Positions 41,521-49,398 of a stretch of DNA of 64,000 nucleotides are shown here, piece after piece; within the stretch, counting starts at the first letter, position 1, and every line of letters begins with the position of its first letter. The position numbers and the translations under genes were made by a program. This DNA is from Arthrobacter_B citreus (GTDB lineage Bacteria > Actinomycetota > Actinomycetes > Actinomycetales > Micrococcaceae): NCBI RefSeq assembly GCF_042429235.1, contig NZ_JBHMBA010000001.1; one strand, given 5' to 3'. The notes under the pieces are model-generated. The model worked only from the letters and a program-made list of their open reading frames with translations, was not told the origin of the DNA and ran no database searches.

Positions 41521-43941
41521 TTACCGCCGTGGCGTCAGCACTTCAGCCTGGACGGTGTTCCCGGGCTGAGCCGTCCGCGCCTTCTGCGGAGACCACCGCA
41601 GGTGCGTCGGCCCGGCTTCGGCATCCGGCTCACGAAGCAGCGAGAGCCGGGGCCGGACGGCGTCGGTGCGGGCGCTCGGCGGCTTGCGCCGGCCCGCCTT
41701 GAACGGCAGCGGCCAGTCCGCCCCGGGGCCGCGGTATTCCTGCTCCGCGGCGGCCTGCAGTGTCCACTGGGGGTTGTAGAGGTGGGTGCGTCCCAGGGCG
41801 CAGAAGTCCGCGCGTCCGGCGAGAAGGATGGAGTTGACGTCGTCGTACGAGGACACAGCGCCAACAGCAATAACCGCGACTCCGGCGTCCGCTGCTGCCT
41901 GGTTGCGGATCTTGTCCGCGAAGGGCGTCTGGTAGCTGCGGCCGAAGGCCGGCTTTTCCTCCTTTGACACCTGCCCGGATGAAACATCGATGCCGTCGGC
42001 TCCGTGCGCGATGAACGCCCGGGCGATCTCAACGGCGTCGTCGTCAGTGTTGCCGCCTTCCACCCAGTCGGTGGCGGAAAGCCGGACCGTGAGGGGCCGT
42101 TCCGCCGGCCAGGCGGCCCGTACCGCGTCGAAGACCTCCAGGGGATAGCGCAGCCGGTTTTCCAGGCTGCCGCCGTATTCGTCCGTCCGCCGGTTGGACA
42201 GCGGGGAGAGGAACGAGGACAGCAGGTAGCCGTGGGCTGCGTGCAGTTCCAGCAGGTCAAAGCCGGCTTCCGCGGCACGGCGCGCGGAGTCGGTGAACTC
42301 CTCGAGGATCCGGTCCATGTCGGAGCGGTCCATCTCCCGCGGCACGTTGCAGCCGTCACCGTACGGCAGGGCGGAGGGACCCACTACTTCCCACCCATCC
42401 GCCAGCGGGGAATCGATGCCTTCCCACATCAGTTTGGTCGAGCCCTTGCGGCCCGAATGGCCAATCTGCGCGCCGATCTTGGCCGTGGACTGCTGGTGGA
42501 CGAAGTCCACGATCCGGCGCCATCCGTCGCGCTGCTCATCCGAGTACAGCCCGGTGCAGCCGGGGGTAATGCGGCCGACGTCGGACACGCAGACCATTTC
42601 GGTCATGACCAGTCCGGCACCGCCCAGGGCTTTGCTGCCCAGGTGGGTGAGGTGGAAATCGCCGGGGTATCCGTCGACAGCGGAATACATGTCCATCGGT
42701 GAAACCACAATCCGGTTCTTGAGCTCCAGATTGCCGATCCGGCCCGGCTGGAACATGGCCGGAGCCGCCTCTCCCGTTCCCGCGGAATCCGCAAAGGACT
42801 GGTCCACCAGCGCGGCGAAGTCCGGGTCGCGCAGCTTCAGGTTGTCGTAGGTGATGCGGCGGCTGCGGGTGAGCAGGTTGAAGCAGAACTGCACCGGTTC
42901 CTGCGTGGCGTACTGGCCGATGTTTTCAAACCATTCCAGCGAAGCCTGGGCAGCGCGCTGGGTGGATTCGACCACCGGGCGCCGCTCGGTTTCATACGCT
43001 GCCAGCGCGGCTTCCACGTCAGGATGTTCATGCAGGCATGCCGCCAGCGCGAGGGAGTCTTCCATCGCCAGCTTGGTTCCCGAGCCGATCGAGAAATGCG
43101 CGGTGTGGGCGGCATCGCCGAGCAGGACGATATTCCCGTGCCGCCAGCTCTCGTTGCGCACCGTTGTGAAGTTCAGCCACTTGGAGTTGTTGGACAGGAC
43201 CTCATGGCCCTGCAGCTCCTCGCAGAAGATCTCCCGAATCCTGTCGATCGCCGACTCGTCGCTGACACCGGGCGGGAAAACCTGGTCCGCTGTGTCGTCG
43301 AATCCGGCGGCGCGCCAGACGTCCTCATGCATTTCCACGATGAACGTTGATCCTTCATCGGAATACGGGTAGCCGTGGATCTGCATGACGCCGTGCTCGG
43401 TGTCCTTGACGAAGAACTTGAACGCCTCGAAAACCAGGTCGGTGCCGAGCCACATGTACTTGGAGCGGCGGAGGTCCAGCGACGGTTTGAAGGATTCGGC
43501 GTAGGCGGCGCGGACCGCGGAATTCAGGCCGTCCGAAGCCAGGACCAGGTCATGGGTGCGGCTGAGTTCGGCGACGTCGGGGGCCATCGTCGAGAAGCGC
43601 AGGTCGACGCCGAGCTCGGCGCAGCGCCGCTGCAGGAGCTCCAGCAGTTCCTTGCGGCTCATGGCGGCGAACCCCTGTCCGCCCACGGTGTGCTGTTCGC
43701 CGCGGAAATGGATGTCGATGTCCGTCCAGCGGGCAAAGCGGCTGGACATGTAGTCGGCAATTTTGGTGTCCGCGTTTCCGATGCCGCCAAGCGTCTCATC
43801 GGAAAATACGACGCCGAAGCCAAAGGTGTCGCTGGCAGCGTTGCGTTCCCACACCGTTACCTCGTGCGCCGGATCCAGCTGCTTCATGAGAGCGGCGAAG
43901 TAGAGGCCTCCGGGGCCGCCGCCGACAACTGCGATCTTCAT
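41521..43941 (-). CDS. Fused FAD monooxygenase / old-yellow-enzyme: 2-aminobenzoyl-CoA monooxygenase/reductase or salicylyl-CoA 5-hydroxylase type
   Basis: An 806-residue bifunctional flavoprotein. Residues 1-390 are a PHBH-type FAD monooxygenase (GGGPGG at 7-12, NADPH/FAD motif ASDGLNSAVR, LLGDAAH with GDAAH at 275-279). Residues ~397-755 are an old-yellow-enzyme FMN/NADH oxidoreductase (GNLELKNRIVVSPMDMYSA, IGHSGRKGS, ELHAAHGYLLSSFLSP, NRRTDEYGGSLENR, ALGRTHLYNP). This fusion is known from 2-aminobenzoyl-CoA monooxygenase/reductase and the actinobacterial salicylyl-CoA 5-hydroxylase; both hydroxylate C5 of the CoA ester. The final 50 residues are basic and disordered. Last gene of a five-gene minus-strand operon with the CoA ligase. 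Confidence 0.9.
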   Translation of the reverse strand: MKIAVVGGGPGGLYFAALMKQLDPAHEVTVWERNAASDTFGFGVVFSDETLGGIGNADTKIADYMSSRFARWTDIDIHFRGEQHTVGGQGFAAMSRKELLELLQRRCAELGVDLRFSTMAPDVAELSRTHDLVLASDGLNSAVRAAYAESFKPSLDLRRSKYMWLGTDLVFEAFKFFVKDTEHGVMQIHGYPYSDEGSTFIVEMHEDVWRAAGFDDTADQVFPPGVSDESAIDRIREIFCEELQGHEVLSNNSKWLNFTTVRNESWRHGNIVLLGDAAHTAHFSIGSGTKLAMEDSLALAACLHEHPDVEAALAAYETERRPVVESTQRAAQASLEWFENIGQYATQEPVQFCFNLLTRSRRITYDNLKLRDPDFAALVDQSFADSAGTGEAAPAMFQPGRIGNLELKNRIVVSPMDMYSAVDGYPGDFHLTHLGSKALGGAGLVMTEMVCVSDVGRITPGCTGLYSDEQRDGWRRIVDFVHQQSTAKIGAQIGHSGRKGSTKLMWEGIDSPLADGWEVVGPSALPYGDGCNVPREMDRSDMDRILEEFTDSARRAAEAGFDLLELHAAHGYLLSSFLSPLSNRRTDEYGGSLENRLRYPLEVFDAVRAAWPAERPLTVRLSATDWVEGGNTDDDAVEIARAFIAHGADGIDVSSGQVSKEEKPAFGRSYQTPFADKIRNQAAADAGVAVIAVGAVSSYDDVNSILLAGRADFCALGRTHLYNPQWTLQAAAEQEYRGPGADWPLPFKAGRRKPPSARTDAVRPRLSLLREPDAEAGPTHLRWSPQKARTAQPGNTVQAEVLTPRR

Positions 43942-43978
43942 GGTGTGTCCTTTCTGTGCCGGGATTACCGGCGTGGAT

Positions 43979-45604
43979 CTAGGCCTTGGCAGTTGTGAAT
44001 GACTCGCGCAGCTTGAAGTGCTGCAGCTTTCCGCTGGGGTTGCGGGGCAGCTCGGTCACAAAGTTGATGGCGCGGGGGTACTTGTAAGGGGCGATGGTCT
44101 GCTTGACGAAGTCCTGGAGTTCACGGATTTTCGCTTCATCCGCCTCCACGTCCTCCCGCAGCACCACGAACGCGCAGACAATGGACCCGCGTTCCGGATC
44201 GGGCCGGCCGACCACTCCGGTTTCCAGCACGTCGGGGTGCTGGTTCAGGGCGGCTTCGACCTCGGGTGCACCGATGTTGTAGCCCGAGGAGACGATCATG
44301 TCGTCGGACCGGGCCTGGTAGTGGAAATAGCCGTCCTCATCCATCAGGAAGGTGTCGCCCGTGACGTTCCAGCCGTTCACCACGTAGTTGGTCTGGCGCG
44401 GGTCGTTCAGGTACCGGCAGCCGGTGGGGCCAACCACCGCCAGGCGGCCGATGTTTCCCGGTTCCAGCTCCTGGTCCTCGTCGCCGAGGATGGTGGCCCG
44501 GAAACCCGGAACCACCTTGCCCGTTGCTCCGGGCCTGATCTCCGAACCGGCGGCGGAGATGAAAACGTGCAGCATTTCGGTGGAGCCGATCCCGTTGACC
44601 AGCTCCAGCCCGGTTTCCTCCTTTACCTGCCGCCAGGTGGCTTCCGGAAGGTGCTCCCCGGCGGAAACCGCAATGCGCAGCGGTGACAGCAGGTGTCCCA
44701 GTCCCTCCTTCAGGATGGCCCGGTACGCGGTGGGCGCGGTGAAGAGGATGGTGGCGCCGGCGGCCCTGCTGAATTCGGCCAGCTCCACGGGAGTGGTCCG
44801 CTCGGTCAGCAGCGAGCTGGCGCCGAACCGCAGCGGGAAGACCACCAGGCCGCCCAGCCCAAAGGTGAAGGCCAGCGGAGGCGACCCCGCAAACACGTCG
44901 TCAGGGGTGGGCTGCAGGATATGCCGGGCAAAGGTGTCGGCATTCGCCAGGATGTCGCGGTGAAAGTGCATGGTGACCTTGGGCGTTCCCGTGGTGCCGG
45001 ATGTCGCTCCCAGCAGGGCCACGTCGTCGGCCGCCGTCTGGACGTTCGCGAACTTTCCGGACTTGGCGGCGGTGAGGACCACCAGGTCCGCTTCGCCGCT
45101 TCCGCCCACCGGGACGATCGGCAGGTCCTGTGCTGCGGCCGTCATATCGTCGAGGAACCGGTGGTCGCAGAGGACCACGGCGGGGCGGGTCAGTTCCACC
45201 AGGGTCCTGATCTCTCCGGCCCGCAATGCAGGCATGGTGGTCACCACCACGGCTCCGGCCTTCAGCACTCCGAGCCAACAGGCGGCGAGCCATGCGTTGT
45301 TCGGCGCGCGGAGCATGACCCGGTTTCCGGGGACAATCCCGAAGTCCTCGGTCAGGACCTGGGCAACCTGGTTTGCCCGCTGCAGCAGCATGTCGTAGCT
45401 CCAGCTGCTGCCGTCGGGTGCCAGCAGCGCCGTCCGGTCCCCGCCGTGCCGGCCGATGGTCTCGTCCAGGAGGGCTTCGGCCGCGTTGAGCCGGTCGGGA
45501 TACTGCAGCTCGGGGAGGGTGAACTCCAGCACCGGCCACAGATCCGCAGGGGGGAGGTGGTCACGCGTGAAGGTGTCGTGGTGTGCCGAGGGGGAGAGTT
45601 CCAT
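43979..45604 (-). CDS. Benzoate-CoA ligase family protein
   Basis: A 541-residue ANL-superfamily acyl-CoA synthetase. The P-loop is TSGTTGTPKV (201-210), the A5 region NGIGSTEMLH, the A7/A8 hinge RLAVVGPTGCRYL and DDMIVSSGYNIGAPEVE, and the catalytic C-terminal Lys526 in RNPSGKLQHFK. The NGIGSTEMLHVFIS stretch is that of benzoate- and 2-aminobenzoate-CoA ligases. It activates the imported aromatic acid with ATP and CoA, giving the substrate for the fused monooxygenase encoded next in the same operon. Confidence 0.92.
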   Translation of the reverse strand: MELSPSAHHDTFTRDHLPPADLWPVLEFTLPELQYPDRLNAAEALLDETIGRHGGDRTALLAPDGSSWSYDMLLQRANQVAQVLTEDFGIVPGNRVMLRAPNNAWLAACWLGVLKAGAVVVTTMPALRAGEIRTLVELTRPAVVLCDHRFLDDMTAAAQDLPIVPVGGSGEADLVVLTAAKSGKFANVQTAADDVALLGATSGTTGTPKVTMHFHRDILANADTFARHILQPTPDDVFAGSPPLAFTFGLGGLVVFPLRFGASSLLTERTTPVELAEFSRAAGATILFTAPTAYRAILKEGLGHLLSPLRIAVSAGEHLPEATWRQVKEETGLELVNGIGSTEMLHVFISAAGSEIRPGATGKVVPGFRATILGDEDQELEPGNIGRLAVVGPTGCRYLNDPRQTNYVVNGWNVTGDTFLMDEDGYFHYQARSDDMIVSSGYNIGAPEVEAALNQHPDVLETGVVGRPDPERGSIVCAFVVLREDVEADEAKIRELQDFVKQTIAPYKYPRAINFVTELPRNPSGKLQHFKLRESFTTAKA

Positions 45605-45637
45605 GGTGTCTCTTTTCCATGAGGGATGAAGGTGGGG

Positions 45638-46507
45638 TCAGCCTCGCGGGCCGCGGATCATTCCTTCCTGGGCCACGGTGGCGAGAAGGACTCCGTCACG
45701 GGTGAAGAACCGGCCGGCGGCCAGCCCCCGGTTGTTCTGTGATGAAACGGCGTCCTGGACGTAAAGCACCCAGTCATCGACCCGTCCGTCACGGTGGAAC
45801 CACATGGCGTGGTCCAGGCTTGCGGTCGCCAGTCCGGGGGTGCTCCACGCCAGCCCCTGGGCCCGGAGCAGCGGCTCCAGGATGGTGTAGTCGCAGACGT
45901 ACGCCAGGGCCGCACGCTGGATCGCGGGGTCGTCGGGCAGGGCCGAGAATGCCTTGACCCAGACCGCCTGGTGCGCTGACTTTTCGCCGCCCGCCTCCAA
46001 ATAAAGGGGGGCCGGGACGTGCCGCATGTCAAAGCTGCGGCCCGCTGACCAGTACCGGGCGTCGTCGCTGTCCTTGCCGGCCAGGACCTCGGCGGCGCTG
46101 GACAGGGACTCCGGATCGATGTCCGCGTACGCCGCTGGCATGTCCGGTTCGTAAGCCGGCCCCTCTTCGGGCACGTGGAAGGAGCCCAGGGCGGCGTAGA
46201 CCGGCTTGCCGTTCTGGAAGCCGCGCACCTGCCGGGTGGAGTAGCCGCGGCCGTCGCGCAGCAGTTCCACTTCGTACCGGACCGGCAGGCCGATATCCAC
46301 CGGGCGGAGGAAGTAGCTGTGCATCGAATGCAGCCGGCGGTCTTCGGCTGCCGAACGCATCATGGCCAGCGCACCCTGCGCCACCATGTCGCCGCCATAG
46401 GCCTTGGGCCACGGAACGTACTGCGGGACGGCGGACCATGCCTGGTCAAAGACCTCGGCAACCGCGGGTTTCAGCTCAATGGCCTGCAGGAACGTATCGG
46501 AGTTCAT
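45638..46507 (-). CDS. Acyl-CoA thioesterase II (TesB-like double hotdog)
   Basis: A 289-residue TesB-type thioesterase with ATG at 46507 overlapping the cupin gene's stop (ATGA). Hotdog 1 starts VPQYVPWPKAYGGDMVAQG; hotdog 2 carries SLDHAMWFH, SSQNNRGLAAGRFF and AQEGMIR, holding the catalytic Asp, Ser/Thr and Gln (Gln280). In the pathway it could release 5-hydroxylated product from CoA before ring cleavage, which would explain a thioesterase in a CoA-dependent route. Confidence 0.87.
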   Translation of the reverse strand: MNSDTFLQAIELKPAVAEVFDQAWSAVPQYVPWPKAYGGDMVAQGALAMMRSAAEDRRLHSMHSYFLRPVDIGLPVRYEVELLRDGRGYSTRQVRGFQNGKPVYAALGSFHVPEEGPAYEPDMPAAYADIDPESLSSAAEVLAGKDSDDARYWSAGRSFDMRHVPAPLYLEAGGEKSAHQAVWVKAFSALPDDPAIQRAALAYVCDYTILEPLLRAQGLAWSTPGLATASLDHAMWFHRDGRVDDWVLYVQDAVSSQNNRGLAAGRFFTRDGVLLATVAQEGMIRGPRG

Positions 46508-46974
46508 GCCCGGCGGTATCCGTCCAGGGTTTCGTCCGGGACGTCCTCCAGGTTGACGACAATGTTCTCGGGGGTGCGCGCCGTGAGCCAGACCAGCTCT
46601 TCGGTGACCGACATGTTGGCCTCCACATGCGGCATGAAGGGCGGCACAAAGACCCAGTCTCCGGCCTTCATGTCCAGGAACTGAGTGTAGTCCTCGCCGA
46701 AGTAGATGCGTCCGTGGCCGCGGAGCACGTAGCCGCCGGTCTCGGCTTCGCCATGGTGATGCGGCAGCGAACGGTAGCCGGGAACGTTGGAGACCTGGCC
46801 AAACCAAATCTTGGTGGCGGGGGTGTGCTGGATGCTGACGCCGGACACCCGCACGCAGTCCCCGGACTGTGCCGTATTGGTGTCTTCCTCGCCGGCACGG
46901 GTGACCACGGGCACCACCTGTCCGTCGGCTCCGGCGTAAACGGAGTTGTCACCCTCGGTGCTGTACTCGATCAT
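46504..46974 (-). CDS. Single-domain cupin, candidate ring-cleavage dioxygenase
   Basis: A 156-residue cupin. Motif 1 provides H72, H74 and E78 (PHHHGEAETGGYVLRG) and motif 2 H116 (AGDWVFVPPFMPHVEAN), a full 3-His-1-Glu metal site. The H72-E78-H116 spacing equals the one I remember for bacterial 3-hydroxyanthranilate dioxygenase (H51-E57-H95), another short cupin. No two-domain gentisate dioxygenase gene is in the locus, so this protein may do the ring opening. It could instead be a non-enzymatic or isomerase cupin. Start ATG 46974 follows GAGAGGA. Sits between FAH and thioesterase genes. Confidence 0.82.
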   Translation of the reverse strand: MIEYSTEGDNSVYAGADGQVVPVVTRAGEEDTNTAQSGDCVRVSGVSIQHTPATKIWFGQVSNVPGYRSLPHHHGEAETGGYVLRGHGRIYFGEDYTQFLDMKAGDWVFVPPFMPHVEANMSVTEELVWLTARTPENIVVNLEDVPDETLDGYRRA

Positions 46975-47027
46975 GATGTCCTCTCGTGGCAGCGTGCTGC
47001 CGGTGGGTTGGTGCAGGGCCGGTGGTG

Positions 47028-47885
47028 TCAGGCCCCGCTGGCGGTCCGGATGCGGATCTGGTTTTCCAGCCGGCCAATACCGCCGACTTCAGTGGTGACG
47101 ACGTCGCCGTCGGTCAGGTAGCGGGGAGGCTTCATGCCCATGCCCACTCCGCCGGGCGTACCGGTCAGGACGATGTCGCCCGGGCGGAGAACCGTGAAAG
47201 TGGAGATGTAGGAGAGCAGCTGTGCTGCGCTGAAGACCAGGGTTGCGGTGCTGCCGTGCTGCACGCGCTCGCCGTTGAGGAAACAGTTGACCTCCACGCC
47301 GGTTTCGGGGTCCAGCTCGTCGGGGGTTACCAGGACGGGCCCCAGGGGAGTGGTTCGGTCAAAGGCCTTGCCCTGGAACCACTGCAGGGTCCGGTTCTGC
47401 CAGTCGCGCATGGAGATGTCATTTGCGGCCGTGTAGCCGGCAATACCGGCAGCGGCTTCCGCTTCATCAGCTCCCCGGAGCGTGGTTCCGACGACGACGG
47501 CCAGTTCGGCTTCCCAGTCGACGCTTTCACTGGCGGAGATCTCCAGGTCAGCGTCCGGATCGGTGAGGGTGTCCGCGAACTTAACGAAAAGCGTGGGGTA
47601 TTCCGGCAGGTCCCGTCCCATTTCCAGGATGTGGTCGCTGTAATTCAGGCCGCAGCAGATGACCTTGGCCGGAGCGGGCAGGGGATTGAGGAGTTCGACG
47701 GCGGCTGCCGCCACCTTCCGTGCACCGGCCTCCGGTGCTGCCGCCTGTCGGGCTGCGTCTTCCTGCCAGCCTTCCCGGGCCAGCAGCACGCTGAGGTCCG
47801 GTGCATCGAGCGGGAGGTAGTCACCGCCCGGAAGGGCCACCGCCGCAGTGGTGGTGCCGTTGATCCTTACGGTCGCCAATTTCAT
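47028..47885 (-). CDS. Fumarylacetoacetate hydrolase family protein
   Basis: A 285-residue FAH-fold enzyme, first gene of the catabolic operon. ATG 47885 follows GGGAGA. Metal ligands are E125 and E127 (VDWEAELAVV) and D156 (ANDISMRDWQ); the TLTGTPGGVGMG-type loop is LTGTPGGVGMGMKPP. Family members cleave C-C bonds of fumarylpyruvate or related 2,4-diketo acids, or hydrate/isomerise them. In this locus it would split the ring-cleavage product (fumarylpyruvate-like) into central metabolites. Confidence 0.92.
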   Translation of the reverse strand: MKLATVRINGTTTAAVALPGGDYLPLDAPDLSVLLAREGWQEDAARQAAAPEAGARKVAAAAVELLNPLPAPAKVICCGLNYSDHILEMGRDLPEYPTLFVKFADTLTDPDADLEISASESVDWEAELAVVVGTTLRGADEAEAAAGIAGYTAANDISMRDWQNRTLQWFQGKAFDRTTPLGPVLVTPDELDPETGVEVNCFLNGERVQHGSTATLVFSAAQLLSYISTFTVLRPGDIVLTGTPGGVGMGMKPPRYLTDGDVVTTEVGGIGRLENQIRIRTASGA

Positions 47886-47944
47886 TGAATCTCCCTGTCC
47901 CCGGCAGCTCCTCCGCGGCCTGCGAAGAGAGTATGTCGACTTTA

Positions 47945-47956
47945 TGACTAGCGTCA
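47945..47956. promoter_or_regulatory. Inverted repeat TGAC-TAGC-GTCA in divergent promoter of aromatic locus
   Basis: It lies 60 bases upstream of the FAH gene start (minus) and 85 bases upstream of the Rid gene (plus). Downstream bases TAGGCTCAATGT resemble TAGGTCAATAT after the site at 39884. Probably the operator of the PaaX-type regulator. Confidence 0.55.
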
Positions 47957-48040
47957 CGTAGGCTCAATGTAGCACGGCTCACACGGCTTGAACAGAGTTT
48001 TTCGAGGCCGGTGACGCGACCCAACTCAGGAGGAAAACCC

Positions 48041-48442
48041 ATGGTCAACAAGGTCATCAATCCCGCTTCCCTGCCGAAGCCCTCCGGATATGCCCACGGA
48101 GTCCTTGCCGGAGACACGGTGTATCTGGGCGGCCAGACAGCGCTCGACGCCCACATGCGGATTGTAGAAGGCGGGGTGGTGGAGCAGTTCCGGCAGGCGT
48201 TCAGCAATGTGCTGACAACCCTGGCCGAAGCAGGCGGCCGGCCGGAGGATCTGGTGTCCGTGACGATCTACCTCACCGACGTGGATGACTACATGGCCAA
48301 TGGCCGCGAAATCGGCCGCATCTGGCGCGAGATGGCGGGTACGGAGTACCCCGCGATGGCCGGGATCGGCGTCAGCCGGCTCTGGCAGAAGGAAGCCGTG
48401 ATCGAGATCCAGGGCGTTGCCGTCATCCAGGACCGCGGCTAG
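48041..48442 (+). CDS. Rid-family (YjgF/YER057c/UK114) protein lacking catalytic Arg
   Basis: A 133-residue Rid-superfamily protein; ATG 48041 follows AGGAGG. The fold is intact (GVLAGDTVYLGGQTALDAHM; FSNVLTTLAEAGGRPEDLVSVTIYLTD; VIEIQGVAVI). The Arg of the PARS motif that defines imine deaminase RidA is Met106 (YPAMAGIGV), so it belongs to Rid4-7-like or to specialised deaminases such as 2-aminomuconate deaminase, a known aromatic-pathway member of this superfamily. It is divergent from the FAH-led operon and convergent, with 4 bp overlap, to the PaaX-type gene. Confidence 0.9.
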   Translation: MVNKVINPASLPKPSGYAHGVLAGDTVYLGGQTALDAHMRIVEGGVVEQFRQAFSNVLTTLAEAGGRPEDLVSVTIYLTDVDDYMANGREIGRIWREMAGTEYPAMAGIGVSRLWQKEAVIEIQGVAVIQDRG

Positions 48443-49299
48443 GAAATCTCCTTCATGACCGCCGCGGCATGGGACTCTGCCAGCGGCGACAGGAGCTCAT
48501 GCAGGCGGGAGAAGAGTTCGTGCGCTTCCAGGGCGTTCCAGTCACCGGAAAGCAGTTCCGCCGGCAGGCCCGGATCAAGGTAGGGCAGCCGGCGCCACTG
48601 GGTCACCAGGGTGAGGTGGTCCACAAAGGCCCGGGCCGGCGAGCCCGGGCCGCTCTCTGACGTCCAGTCTTCGAGCAGGGGTTTTTGGGTCTGGATGAAG
48701 TCCGCGTACTGGTTCTCCATCGCGGGCAGGTCCCACCACTGGGCAACGTTCGCGCGCATATCGCTGCTGCCCACGTGATCTGCGAGGAAGAATTCCAGAT
48801 AACCGCCCAGGCCGCGCTGCTCAAAATAGGAGATGACGGCGGGGCGCAGATGGCCGGGGGCTATCCACAGGCCGGGGGTCACGGAGCCGAAGCCCATTCG
48901 CACCAGGGTGCTGCGGATCTTGTGCCGGATGCTCCGCTGCGACTCGGGAACGGTAAACGTGGCCAGCAGCCAGGGGTCGTCGGCCGCCGCCCTCCGGGGA
49001 TGAAAAATGCGTTCGTCTCCCTCGCGAAACGTATCGTCCAACCCGGCCGACAGCGCGTAGCCGTTGCGTCCGTTGACGACGACGCTTTCCAAGACTCCCC
49101 GCTTCTTCAACCGGGAGATGGAGGACCTTACGCCGGCCGGGCCCACCCCGGCGTCCTGCAGGAGGCGGATGATGGTTGCCACGGGGATGCCTCCGCCGGG
49201 TGTCCGCGCGTAGAGGCCAAAAAGGGTGACGATCAACTGGTGGTGCCGGGGCGCTGCGGCTTCCTGCACTTCCGCCGCAGGTGGCACTTCCTTGATCAT
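48439..49299 (-). CDS. PaaX-family transcriptional regulator
   Basis: A 286-residue PaaX-type regulator: HTH LIVTLFGLYARTPGGGIPVATIIRLLQDAGVGPAGVRSSISRLKKRGVLE (about residues 22-72), the central FTVPESQRSIRHKIRSTLVRMGFGSVTPGLWIAP domain and the C-terminal domain ending LSPLAESHAAAV. PaaX proteins repress CoA-dependent aromatic pathways and respond to the aryl-CoA intermediate, so it is the likely sensor of the ligase product here. Its stop overlaps the Rid gene's stop. Confidence 0.92.
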   Translation of the reverse strand: MIKEVPPAAEVQEAAAPRHHQLIVTLFGLYARTPGGGIPVATIIRLLQDAGVGPAGVRSSISRLKKRGVLESVVVNGRNGYALSAGLDDTFREGDERIFHPRRAAADDPWLLATFTVPESQRSIRHKIRSTLVRMGFGSVTPGLWIAPGHLRPAVISYFEQRGLGGYLEFFLADHVGSSDMRANVAQWWDLPAMENQYADFIQTQKPLLEDWTSESGPGSPARAFVDHLTLVTQWRRLPYLDPGLPAELLSGDWNALEAHELFSRLHELLSPLAESHAAAVMKEIS

Positions 49300-49398
49300 C
49301 CAGTCATGTTACCGCCCATCACCGGGCCGAAAGACCGCCGGCTCCCGGGGCAGGCTGCGGCGGCTGCCGGCCTTGCGGCTGTTCACCGGCGGCCACGT

